From: an uncultured Aquabacterium sp.
GTDB lineage: Bacteria > Pseudomonadota > Gammaproteobacteria > Burkholderiales > Burkholderiaceae_C
Length of the DNA: 5,302 nucleotides
Assembly (NCBI GenBank): GCA_937923225.1
Contig: CALAKR010000352.1
Span: forward strand, 1-5,302
Direction: 5' to 3'
Shown here: one piece after another, positions 1 to 5,302 of the stretch
How positions within the stretch are numbered: the stretch's first letter is position 1
Layout of the letters: each line of letters opens with the position of its first letter
Translations under genes and position numbers: made by a program
Notes under the pieces: model-generated
Database searches by the model: none
What the model was told of the DNA's origin: nothing
The model's input: only the letters and a program-made list of their open reading frames with translations

Positions 1-95
1 CCAACGTCACTGCCGGTCTTGTTAGCGTCAGTTGCACCGGCCAAGGCCGAGACGCATTCGCCGAATCTGGGGTAAGGGGGCTGTAGTTTTGTCAT
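1..95 (-). CDS. Start of an unidentified protein, cut by the left window edge
   Basis: An ATG at 95-93 opens a frame of 31 codons that stays open to the left edge. The protein begins MTKLQPPYPRFGECVSALAG and continues with a polar stretch. I do not recognise the family, and no domain can be named from so little. It begins only two bases after the stop of the HicA-like gene (TGA at 100-98, then CC, then ATG), which suggests translation coupled to that gene. No strong Shine-Dalgarno sequence precedes the ATG, which fits coupling. A HicB-type antitoxin would be the textbook partner of a HicA-like protein, but this N-terminus does not look like HicB. The frame is open but short, so it could still be chance. 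Confidence 0.5.
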   Translation of the reverse strand, partial: MTKLQPPYPRFGECVSALAGATDANKTGSDV

Positions 96-97
96 GG

Positions 98-298
98 TCA
101 CTTGGTCGCGGCGATGCGGCGAATGTCCCTGCGGAAATTCAGGCCGGCCCGCCAGTCGCTCGGCGTTCCCGGCACCGCAAGCCTGCGGCCGTTTGGCGCG
201 ACAAGCTTGCCATGCGTTTTGCCGTTCACGTACTGCCGACCTGAGCGGACCAGTGTCCGCACCAGGGCGGAGACTGTCTTGTCGTTGCTGTATCTCAT
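98..298 (-). CDS. HicA-like small protein (66 aa)
   Basis: This 66-residue basic protein starts MRYSNDKTVSALVRTLVRSG and has the layout of the HicA/YcfA mRNA-interferase fold (a small dsRBD-like fold). A leading helix (residues 5-20) is followed by a strand carrying the G-K-T-H-G-K-L segment, with His29 where HicA proteins have the catalytic His of GSH. Then come the V-A-P-N-G-R-R-L strand (33-40), V-P-G-T-P-S-D (42-48) and a C-terminal helix rich in Arg. HicA family members are usually 60-80 aa toxins that cleave mRNA and are neutralised by HicB; no HicB is visible here. An upstream ATG at 322 would add eight residues, but it lies inside the 311-336 hairpin, so I chose the ATG at 298. Its Shine-Dalgarno sequence is weak. 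It follows the 55-aa gene by 48 bp and leads into the next frame with a 2-nt gap. It could be a non-toxic HicA-fold protein. Confidence 0.7.
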   Translation of the reverse strand: MRYSNDKTVSALVRTLVRSGRQYVNGKTHGKLVAPNGRRLAVPGTPSDWRAGLNFRRDIRRIAATK

Positions 299-310
299 GT
301 TCAACTTCAG

Positions 311-336
311 GCCTGGCGCCATCGCTGGCGCCAGGC
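311..336. repeat. Perfect 10-bp GC-rich inverted repeat (hairpin)
   Basis: Arms GCCTGGCGCC (311-320) and GGCGCCAGGC (327-336) are exact reverse complements around a 6-nt loop. The hairpin lies between the stop of the 55-aa gene (347) and the start of the HicA-like gene (298). Neither strand has a T-run after it, so it is not a canonical intrinsic terminator. It may slow transcription, protect the upstream mRNA end, or limit expression of the HicA-like gene. Confidence 0.6.
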
Positions 337-346
337 TCAGATCCGG

Positions 347-514
347 TTACTTCGAGCCCTTGGTGCCGCTTTGATTCGCGGCAGCTGCGCTCTGTGCCCG
401 CGCAGCGAAGCTACCAGCTGCCACGTGACCGCCGTTGGACTTGGCGGTAGACGATTGGATGCGAGCGGCTGCCTGGCTGGTCATCGGGGTGGACTTGGCA
501 GAGGACTTGGACAT
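347..514 (-). CDS. Small seed-maturation-protein-like protein (55 aa)
   Basis: This is a 55-residue, Ala/Ser/Lys-rich protein without Cys, Trp or any membrane segment. Residues 14-46 contain Q-A-A-A-R-I-Q-S...A-K-S-N-G-G, then G-S-F-A-A-R-A-Q-S-A-A-A-A-N. This recalls the plant seed maturation protein (SMP, LEA group) motif, in which an A-x-x-I-Q-A-A-E segment is followed by a G-G-V-A-A-A-A-Q-S-A-A segment. Such proteins are usually disordered or helical under stress; any bacterial role is unknown to me. The start is fixed by AAAGG at 526-522, seven bases before the ATG at 514. The open frame continues upstream to 766, but that part reads as non-protein. The stop is TAA at 349-347. It is the first gene of the small left-end cluster. 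The protein is very likely real; the SMP link is by motif only. Confidence 0.7.
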   Translation of the reverse strand: MSKSSAKSTPMTSQAAARIQSSTAKSNGGHVAAGSFAARAQSAAAANQSGTKGSK

Positions 515-822
515 GGGGGAACCTTTCAATGGTGACGTTGCGCACATCGGCAACAGTCGAAAGGTTAGATTTCTGGCGTCATTTCGACTCCCGCGCGACC
601 GCTGAAGAAATTTTCTGTTTTGATCTTCTTTCTGTGGCTGCATGCCGATCCGCCCACTCCGACGAGGATGGGTTCTGCGCTGGACCCTCAGTGCCTCTCG
701 TACGCAACGCTCTGAGTTGCGCCCATGCTTAACCGGCACACTGCCTGCCAGCGTTGTTGGCCACACAGGGCGGCTGCGCTGAAACGCTCACACCCATACG
801 GGGCGTGCGCCTTGGAGCGGTC
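515..822. other. Spacer with no supported gene (308 bp)
   Basis: No frame here has a credible protein with a ribosome binding site. A short AT-rich patch at about 604-632 stands out from the GC-rich surroundings and lies 90-120 bp upstream of the 55-aa gene. It is the likeliest place for that gene's promoter region, but I could not fit convincing -35 and -10 boxes. A weak 6-bp hairpin (CGCAAC at 703-708, GTTGCG at 716-721) has no T-run. The part next to 823 is the trailer of the ATPase fragment. Confidence 0.4.
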
Positions 823-1165
823 TCATGCCGTGAACCCCATCGGTTTGCGAGTTGCGGCAGACAGGTCCGGCAGGTCGCACACCCGAATGTGATCCCGCTC
901 TTCCCGTGCTGCGCGCCCCAGGGCGCGCTTCAGTGCCAACCCCAAGCTTCTTGGCGGTAGGCCCTTCAGCTCCTCCACCACCTGTTCATCCAGCTTCGGC
1001 GCAAAGACCGATCCCCAGGGGCTCTCTGCCCGCATGCGGCCGTACATTTGTTGGGCGATGTGAGCCACCTGTTCTGCATTTGGGGCTTGCACCTGAAGCA
1101 CCGTCATGCGCGACAGCAGCGGCGCCGGGATGCCCTCGATGCTGTTGGCCGTGGCGATCCAGTTC
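823..1165 (-). pseudogene. C-terminal fragment of a Lon-like AAA+ ATPase
   Basis: This frame encodes the last 113 residues of an AAA+ ATPase, beginning at N-W-I-A-T-A-N. This is the sensor-1 strand, with its Asn at fragment residue 7. I-P-A-P-L-L-S-R-M follows, with the arginine-finger Arg at 19, as in Lon-type AAA modules. Then comes the small helical lid, including a sensor-2-like helix with the segment P-P-R-S-L-G-L-A-L-K-R-A. It ends at TGA 825-823. The Walker A and Walker B motifs that should precede sensor 1 are absent. Upstream of about 1165 the frame runs into the out-of-frame N-terminus of another gene, and there is no start with a ribosome binding site. This is therefore a deletion remnant that cannot bind or hydrolyse ATP. 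An ATP-dependent protease and a MoxR/Lon-like chaperone are both possible parents; the protease domain, if there was one, is not here. Confidence 0.72.
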
Positions 1166-1381
1166 GTTGCTGCGGGCGCAGGGTTGGAGGATGTCTGCAT
1201 TCACCATGGCGCGCAGGGCTGCTCCCTGGGCTTCGGCATCCAGCTGCGGTGCCACCTTCGCGATGCAGCCCAGCACTTGTTCGGTGGTGAGCACCGCAAA
1301 CTCGCGGGACAGCCTCACCAGGACCTCCACGGTGTCCCAGTGCGTGTACAGCGCGTAGACCAGGGAACGTGGGTTGGCCAT
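1159..1381 (-). pseudogene. N-terminal fragment (74 codons) of an unidentified protein, truncated by deletion
   Basis: An ATG at 1381, preceded by GGGAGG ten bases upstream, starts a well-formed protein sequence, MANPRSLVYALYTHWDTVEV, and continues as an amphipathic helical domain to L-Q-P-C-A-R-S-N-E-L (residue 74). The reading frame then passes into an out-of-frame reading of the ATPase fragment and stops at 986, giving a 57-residue nonsense tail. The helix pattern and the N-A-D-I-L-Q-P turn suggest a winged-helix domain, loosely like the N-termini of kleisin-type (MukF/JetA-like) condensin subunits. That assignment is weak. The start and ribosome binding site look intact, so a 131-aa hybrid could still be made. 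The parent gene was probably the first of an operon with the ATPase gene downstream in the same orientation. Confidence 0.6.
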
Positions 1382-1586
1382 ATCAGCTCAACCTCCCGAC
1401 GTGGAGGGCATCGTGCTCGGTGCGCGATTCCAGACCATTTGGTGTCGCCCATTGCCGCGCATGGCGGCACACCGGCCCATGGCCGCAGCGAGGATTCAAC
1501 CTGATACCTGATCTGGACGCAGCCTTCTTCTGCAGTGTCCCCAGCTGCCGCTGCCCACCAAACCTGTCGGCTTGGCGCCCAGCGGC

Positions 1587-1626
1587 CACATTCTTTGAGC
1601 TCGAAGAAGCGAACTCAAAGAATGTG
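1587..1626. repeat. Perfect 13-bp inverted repeat with 14-nt loop
   Basis: CACATTCTTTGAG (1587-1599) and CTCAAAGAATGTG (1614-1626) are exact reverse complements. The arms are AT-richer than the surroundings, and no T-run follows on either strand, so an intrinsic terminator is unlikely. A regulator operator, a replication or recombination hairpin, or a mobile-element end are all possible. Reading outward, each arm ends in TGTG followed by C or G, the same core as the array to the right. Confidence 0.7.
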
Positions 1627-1674
1627 CCGAATGCGGTGGGGACAGCCTGCTTGCGAACGTGCGTCCAACATGAA

Positions 1675-1857
1675 TGTGCGACAGACGGTGCCAACCCTTG
1701 CGCGAAGACCGGTGCCTGTTTTGTGCGAAGCAGGTGGGTGCCATGTGTGAACTCTGTGCGAAGAGGTCTCCGCTCAATGTGGCAGCAGTGTGCTGACATC
1801 CCGCCGCGCAGTGTGGCGTCATGTCGCCCAGCAGTGTGGCGACTCAGGGAGGGGAGC
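1675..1857 (+). repeat. Phased array of nine TGTGCGA/TGTGGCG motifs (iteron-like)
   Basis: On the plus strand the TGTG core (TGCG in one copy) starts at 1675, 1699, 1722, 1744, 1755, 1778, 1789, 1812 and 1835, all in the same orientation. The spacings are 24, 23, 22, 11, 23, 11, 23 and 23 bp, i.e. one or two units of about 11.4 bp. The first five copies favour TGTGCGAAG, with GGTGCC also present in the first three units. The last three are a CAGTGTG direct repeat with an exact 23-bp period (1786, 1809, 1832). A further related copy starts at 1623, in the arm of the inverted repeat. Even phasing suggests a protein binding cooperatively along one side of the helix, as with plasmid iterons, transposase end sites or a multi-site repressor. 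The ligand is unknown. Confidence 0.6.
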
Positions 1858-1870
1858 TGCCAGGAGCGCA

Positions 1871-2992
1871 TCAGCACTGTACCTCGACGCACTTCAGCAA
1901 CTGCGCACGAATCTCTGCAGGCGTCGCTGCCAAGTCCACGGTCGCAAAGCGGAGCGGATGGCCCTGGATGACGACTGTCTCATCGACCATCGTTCCAACG
2001 GCGGGGTGCAACAACAGGCCGCTTGCCGAGTCTGCCAGCGCATCGCCATAGCCGACCTGTGACCGCAGGTAGGCGTACATCTGGTAGATGTAGCCGCTGC
2101 GCAGGCTTTGCTCTCGATACCACCCTGCCATGACGATGGAGGTGAACTTGGTGTCGATGACGATACGTCGCCCCGAGCCGCCATGGTCGAGCACCACGTC
2201 GGTCCGCATGGCGGGCAAGATGTCATCAATACCATCCGTCTTGGACGAAATTTGCCACTGCAGCGTGGCGCCGCAACGAACATGCCACCCGAGTGGACTG
2301 AGCGCCACGGCATAAAGGCCACCAACGGCGCGCTCAAACAGACGACGAACCCAAACATCCTCCCGGCCAGGCATCGCCAACACGTTGCCGCCTGCGGATT
2401 CCGTGGGTAGCGCCAGGTCATAGGCAAGCTTGGCTGCCGCCACCATGAACTGGTCGTCCGCATCATGGCGTCCGAATCGATCAGCGCTCATTTGGGCGCG
2501 GGTCGGCGGCTGGCCTGCGACGCCTCGGGACCACATCGCTGCAGCAAGAAATCGGCACCGATGGGCCACAGCAGGCTTCTTGACCAGGCGGGCAACGGAC
2601 TCCAATGAAGCGCGGACAAAACGATTCCGTGGCGTGTCGATGGTGAGCTCCGCAAAGCGGCAGGCCACCAAGCCGCGATCCAGCAACTGGCGCCGCTCAG
2701 TGGTCAGCACATCGATGCGCCCGCGAACGCGGCTGAGCCACTCTTCCCGAGATCGGTAGCCCAGGCTCAGCTGGCGATGCAGCCGAGTCTCAACGGCATG
2801 GGCCAAAATTTCTGCCACCAGATCGGGCAACTCATCTGGGCTTTCTTCGACCGCCACATGGGCGGTGCCGCCAGTCCGAAACAGGTCCGACGCATACAGC
2901 ATCAACAACCACAGGTTCCGGACAGGAATGCGCCCCACGAATCCGGGCGCGAACCCAGATTCGGCGGAAATCGGTGGCGCGATCAGACCCAT
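1871..2992 (-). CDS. mcrC: McrC-like PD-(D/E)XK nuclease subunit of a type IV restriction system
   Basis: This 373-residue protein has the McrC family plan. Near the N-terminus is V-R-N-L-W-L-L-M-L-Y-A-S-D (residues 24-36), the hydrophobic signature of McrC. R-G-R-I-D follows at 90-94. The C-terminal half is a PD-(D/E)XK nuclease: L-F-E-R (218-221), P-A-M-R-T-D with Asp265, I-D-T-K with Asp280 and Lys282, then I-Y-Q-M-Y-A-Y-L with Gln304. Asp265, Asp280 and Lys282 match the catalytic D, D, K of E. coli McrC, so the nuclease site looks intact. McrC in known systems does not bind target DNA alone but docks on the McrB ring and cuts after translocation. The start is either GTG at 2995 (GTGA overlap with mcrB) or ATG at 2992 (TGATG overlap). 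I chose the ATG because AGGG lies six bases before it and only three before the GTG. The length is typical of the family and there is no sign of damage. Confidence 0.93.
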   Translation of the reverse strand: MGLIAPPISAESGFAPGFVGRIPVRNLWLLMLYASDLFRTGGTAHVAVEESPDELPDLVAEILAHAVETRLHRQLSLGYRSREEWLSRVRGRIDVLTTERRQLLDRGLVACRFAELTIDTPRNRFVRASLESVARLVKKPAVAHRCRFLAAAMWSRGVAGQPPTRAQMSADRFGRHDADDQFMVAAAKLAYDLALPTESAGGNVLAMPGREDVWVRRLFERAVGGLYAVALSPLGWHVRCGATLQWQISSKTDGIDDILPAMRTDVVLDHGGSGRRIVIDTKFTSIVMAGWYREQSLRSGYIYQMYAYLRSQVGYGDALADSASGLLLHPAVGTMVDETVVIQGHPLRFATVDLAATPAEIRAQLLKCVEVQC

Positions 2993-5196
2993 CACCAGCC
3001 CTGCAGCAACCGTGCGGTGGCCTGACGCGCCTCCTCAGGGGAGTCAAACCAGTACTCTTCCAGCAGGGGGCCGATTTCGGTGTCCACGACTTGCTGGAAC
3101 CATCGCCGGGTGCTGCCCGCATCCAGCCGATGCACGGGCGTGACATAGCTGTGACCGATTCGGAACTGCTTGCCCAAGCGTGCATCCGCTGCAATCAGCT
3201 CGTTCAGCTCGGCCATGCGTCGCTCAATGTCTGACGCCAGTGCTTCATCCACACCGCAGGCTGAAACCACCCAGCTCCGCCATGCTGGGCCGAGGCGCGG
3301 CTCAAGGCTTACAAACGCAAAGCGGCGCCGCAACGCCAGATCGACCAGCGCCAAAGACCGATCCGCGATGTTCATGGTGCCGATGACATGAAGGTTCTCG
3401 GGGATGTGGACCGGCCGCCGTACGCCGTCAGCATCCGGGTAGCACAGCTCCAACGCCTCGCTGGGGGTGCGCTTGCCTGCCTCCAGCAGCGTCAGCAATT
3501 CACCGAACACCTGGGCCGGATTGCCTCGGTTGATCTCCTCGATGACGACGACGAACTTGGCTGCGGGCTCCTTCTTCGCAGCCTTGATCGCCTCCATGAA
3601 GACGCCATCGGCAAGCGTCAGCTTGCCTTCACCAGTAGGCCGCCAGCCGCGCACGAAGTCCTCGTACGAAAGATTCGGGTGGAACTGGACGGCTCTCACC
3701 TTGCTCTCGTCCTTTTGCCCCATCAAGGCAAAGGCCAGTCGCTTGGCCAGCCATGTCTTGCCGGTGCCGGGGGGCCCTTGCAGGATCAGATTCTTCTTGG
3801 TGCGCAGCCGGTCCAGTAGCTGCTCAAGCTCTGGCTCCGACATGAAGCAGCCGTCACGTGTGATGTCGGCGAGAGAGTAGGGAACGATGGGAGCCTGAGA
3901 CTGGACGACTTCGGCTGCAAGCTCATCGCCTGAGTCATCGTCGGGCATGTCCGGCGTGACTTCGTCCTCCTGAGGCGCAGGCGTCGCATCCTTGAACTGC
4001 CACGATGCCAGCGACAACTCCGGGAAGCTGTGCACCGGGTAGTCTTCCTCCGCGAACCGCGTACGCAGGTCGTCGGCAAGTTGCAAATACGTGGCCGCAT
4101 CACATGGCGCTTGCGGCGCTGGGGTGGTGATCGGAACGCCCAGGCGCTTCTGGATGTAGTGCCGCGACTGGCTATCCAGCGTCGGAAACTCCCAGGGGGC
4201 AGCCCAATACAAGCCAGTGGACAGGTTCCACGCCACACCCCAGACCTGGGTTGCGGCGTCATAGGCCTCGATGAACTCGTCGCGGGTGCCAGGCCCGTCG
4301 TCTTCAACCAGTGCCTGCGCTGCGGCAAAGACGCGCCAAAGGGCATCAATGTCTCCCGCCCCTCGCTTGTCCGCGTAGCGGAAGAACCAGGAGCGCTGGT
4401 TGTTGAGTACGGGGATGCCTTCGAACGTCGCGGGCACAGGCACGGTGACGCCGAGCAGCTTCGCCAGCTCTGCAGCAATCAGCTTGCGGTTGGCGTCCGT
4501 CATGCCTCGGTTGAACGTGCCCATGACTGTGAACGGGCAGATGTCCTGCAGTGGGCCGCTGCTTCCATCTGGAAATTTGTCCTGCAGATAGCCCAGGCCC
4601 TGCACACGCTGAGCAATCTGGTGGATGCCTTGAATGAGCGGCACTCGGTCGCTTGTGTAGGCCAGCAGCTTCTCGGCGATGGCCTCGTAGAAGTCCGCCC
4701 ACTGGAACAGGGTGCCGAAGCGGTCCTTCCAGTACGGCGCGTTGCGGAATCGCTCGATGTCTTGGGGCTTGCCGTTGAATGCGAACTCGATCAGCGCATC
4801 CGCATTCCATTCGCCGGGCACAACGCGCCAGATGGTGGGGCGGTAGGTGTAAAAATACCACTCGCGCACGCCATCGGCGGGCTGCCACTGCACTTTGACG
4901 CGCTCACCGTCCTGTGGGTTCTCGGTGATGACGCCGATGGCCTTGATGCCCATGACAGACACCGTCTGCTGACGGTTGTCGAAAGGCAGACCGTGCTTGC
5001 GCACATACGCGGCCTTGATGGCAATGCGTTCACCAGGCCGCATGGAGCGAACCAGCGCCTGCTCCTTCTGGCTGGGGCTGCTGATCTCCCAGATGCCTTC
5101 TTCGAGGAAGCGGGCGCTCTGATCATCGGTGTGACCGAAGCTTGCCCCGACGAACCAGGTGGTGCCGGATTCGTGGCTCAGCGCTGAATCACTCAT
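2992..5196 (-). CDS. mcrB: McrB-like AAA+ motor and DNA-recognition subunit of a type IV restriction system
   Basis: This 734-residue protein is much longer than E. coli McrB (about 460). The C-terminal motor (about 455-734) has Walker A G-P-P-G-T-G-K-T (474-481), a Walker B strand with V-I-E-E-I-N-R-G-N-P (551-560), the McrB signature as M-N-I-A-D-R-S (608-614), arginines at L-R-R-R-F (622-626) and G-H-S-Y-V (681-685). In McrBC this ring hydrolyses GTP and drives translocation; nucleotide choice here cannot be read with certainty. Residues 11-130 form a separate domain (T-T-W-F-V-G-A-S, then I-K-A-A-Y-V-R-K and V-S-V-M-G-I-K-A-I-G), possibly an EVE/PUA-like reader of modified bases. A second conserved block (about 210-350) has G-I-P-V-L-N-N-Q-R-S-W-F-F and W-N-L-S-T-G-L-Y-W, family not named. 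An acidic, Pro-rich linker (about 403-435) precedes the motor. The start ATG at 5196 has GAGG ten bases upstream and overlaps the previous frame's stop (ATGA). All motor motifs look intact. Confidence 0.93.
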   Translation of the reverse strand: MSDSALSHESGTTWFVGASFGHTDDQSARFLEEGIWEISSPSQKEQALVRSMRPGERIAIKAAYVRKHGLPFDNRQQTVSVMGIKAIGVITENPQDGERVKVQWQPADGVREWYFYTYRPTIWRVVPGEWNADALIEFAFNGKPQDIERFRNAPYWKDRFGTLFQWADFYEAIAEKLLAYTSDRVPLIQGIHQIAQRVQGLGYLQDKFPDGSSGPLQDICPFTVMGTFNRGMTDANRKLIAAELAKLLGVTVPVPATFEGIPVLNNQRSWFFRYADKRGAGDIDALWRVFAAAQALVEDDGPGTRDEFIEAYDAATQVWGVAWNLSTGLYWAAPWEFPTLDSQSRHYIQKRLGVPITTPAPQAPCDAATYLQLADDLRTRFAEEDYPVHSFPELSLASWQFKDATPAPQEDEVTPDMPDDDSGDELAAEVVQSQAPIVPYSLADITRDGCFMSEPELEQLLDRLRTKKNLILQGPPGTGKTWLAKRLAFALMGQKDESKVRAVQFHPNLSYEDFVRGWRPTGEGKLTLADGVFMEAIKAAKKEPAAKFVVVIEEINRGNPAQVFGELLTLLEAGKRTPSEALELCYPDADGVRRPVHIPENLHVIGTMNIADRSLALVDLALRRRFAFVSLEPRLGPAWRSWVVSACGVDEALASDIERRMAELNELIAADARLGKQFRIGHSYVTPVHRLDAGSTRRWFQQVVDTEIGPLLEEYWFDSPEEARQATARLLQGW
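2999..3002 (-). promoter_or_regulatory. Ribosome binding site of mcrC inside the end of mcrB
   Basis: AGGG at 3002-2999, within the last codons of mcrB, is six bases from the ATG at 2992 and three from the GTG at 2995. The spacing favours the ATG and supports coupled translation of the two subunits through the TGATG junction. Confidence 0.55.
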
Positions 5197-5302
5197 GTCT
5201 GATTCGCCTCATCGAAAACCCCCATCCTCTGGAAGGCTTCAAGAAACGGCCTTCTGAGGAAGTTGCAGTCGGCATATGGCTGCATTTGAGTATGTCTTGC
5301 CA
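5193..5302 (-). CDS. 3' end of an unidentified gene upstream of mcrB
   Basis: From the right edge a frame of 35 codons reads to TGA at 5195-5193 and overlaps the mcrB start codon as ATGA. It ends with M-Q-P-Y-A-D-C-N-F-L-R-R-P-F-L-E-A-F-Q-R (about residues 6-25 of the visible part), then M-G-V-F-D-E-A-N-Q-T. This looks like a real C-terminal helix. A four-base ATGA overlap is the usual mark of coupled genes, so the gene would be a third member of the restriction operon. I do not recognise it. Methyltransferases, nucleases and regulators are all known neighbours of mcrBC, but nothing here picks one. The other two frames are also partly open: one ends inside mcrB at TGA, the other stops about 45 bp before it. 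Frame choice therefore rests on the overlap, mildly better third-position GC and protein character. Confidence 0.5.
   Translation of the reverse strand, partial: ARHTQMQPYADCNFLRRPFLEAFQRMGVFDEANQT

Larger units (their letters stand above)
1382..1870. other. Intergenic region with inverted repeat and phased motif array (489 bp)
   Basis: No convincing gene lies between the stop of mcrC and the start of the truncated fragment. Long frames cross the region on both strands, but they are Cys/His/Arg-rich, lack ribosome binding sites and look like chance open frames in GC-rich DNA. The content is structural: a perfect inverted repeat at 1587-1626 and a motif array at 1675-1857, both listed separately. 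The 1382-1586 part shows only the ribosome binding site of the fragment gene (GGGAGG at about 1392-1397, minus strand). I see no intrinsic terminator for the mcrBC operon. Confidence 0.5.

Noticed and set aside
515..766. N-terminal extension of the 55-aa protein up to position 766
   Set aside because: The extra 84 residues read as random Arg-rich sequence, while a good ribosome binding site sits directly before the ATG at 514.
1490..1510. GATTCAA, resembling a tRNA T-loop
   Set aside because: The flanking bases do not form the T-stem, and no anticodon or acceptor arms can be found at the right distance.
1587..1626. Inverted repeat as intrinsic terminator of the mcrBC operon
   Set aside because: No T-run follows on the minus strand, the arms are not GC-rich, and the hairpin lies almost 250 bp after the mcrC stop.
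1675..1857. Array as a CRISPR
   Set aside because: The repeated core is only about 7-9 bp, the period is 11-24 bp and there is no conserved repeat of 21 bp or more with unique spacers.
1383..1892. A 169-codon minus-strand frame between mcrC and the truncated fragment
   Set aside because: Its composition is His/Arg/Ser-rich and repeat-derived, it overlaps the end of mcrC in another frame, and no start signal supports it.
1369..1971. A 200-codon plus-strand frame across the spacer and the end of mcrC
   Set aside because: It is rich in Cys, Arg and Trp, has no ribosome binding site, crosses the repeat array and runs antisense into mcrC.
4030..5187. A 385-codon open frame on the plus strand opposite mcrB
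   Set aside because: It lies wholly antisense to a clear McrB reading frame with intact motifs, shows no recognisable domain, and is the usual shadow frame of GC-rich coding DNA.

Overview
The window is GC-rich DNA whose codon use and protein families fit a beta-proteobacterium, most likely Burkholderiales; this is inferred from protein character, not from a marker gene. Every gene I can support reads on the minus strand, so gene order runs from high to low coordinates. The content (restriction genes, a HicA-like protein, a broken ATPase gene and repeat-rich spacers) is typical of an accessory or defence island.

Right half (1871-5302): a type IV, modification-dependent restriction operon. 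The 3' end of an unidentified gene (5193-5302) overlaps the start of mcrB by ATGA. The mcrB gene (2992-5196) encodes a 734-residue AAA+ motor with a long N-terminal targeting region. It abuts mcrC (1871-2992), a PD-(D/E)XK nuclease, at a stop/start overlap. By analogy with McrBC, McrB would recognise modified DNA and translocate using nucleotide hydrolysis, and McrC would cut. The promoter and the first gene of the operon lie beyond the right edge.

Middle (1382-1870): a 489-bp spacer without a credible gene. It holds a perfect 13-bp inverted repeat with a 14-nt loop (1587-1626), followed by a phased array of TGTGCGA/TGTGGCG motifs spaced 22-24 or 11 bp apart (1675-1857). This could be an iteron-like or transposase/regulator binding array. 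It is the least explained structure in the window.

Next (823-1381): two gene fragments fused out of frame, the first 74 codons of one protein joined to the last 113 codons of a Lon-like AAA+ ATPase. This is the scar of an internal deletion in an older multi-gene locus.

Left end (1-514): three small genes in a row: a 55-aa protein with a seed-maturation-protein-like motif, a 66-aa HicA-like protein, and the first 31 codons of an unidentified gene that runs off the edge. A GC-rich perfect hairpin separates the first two.
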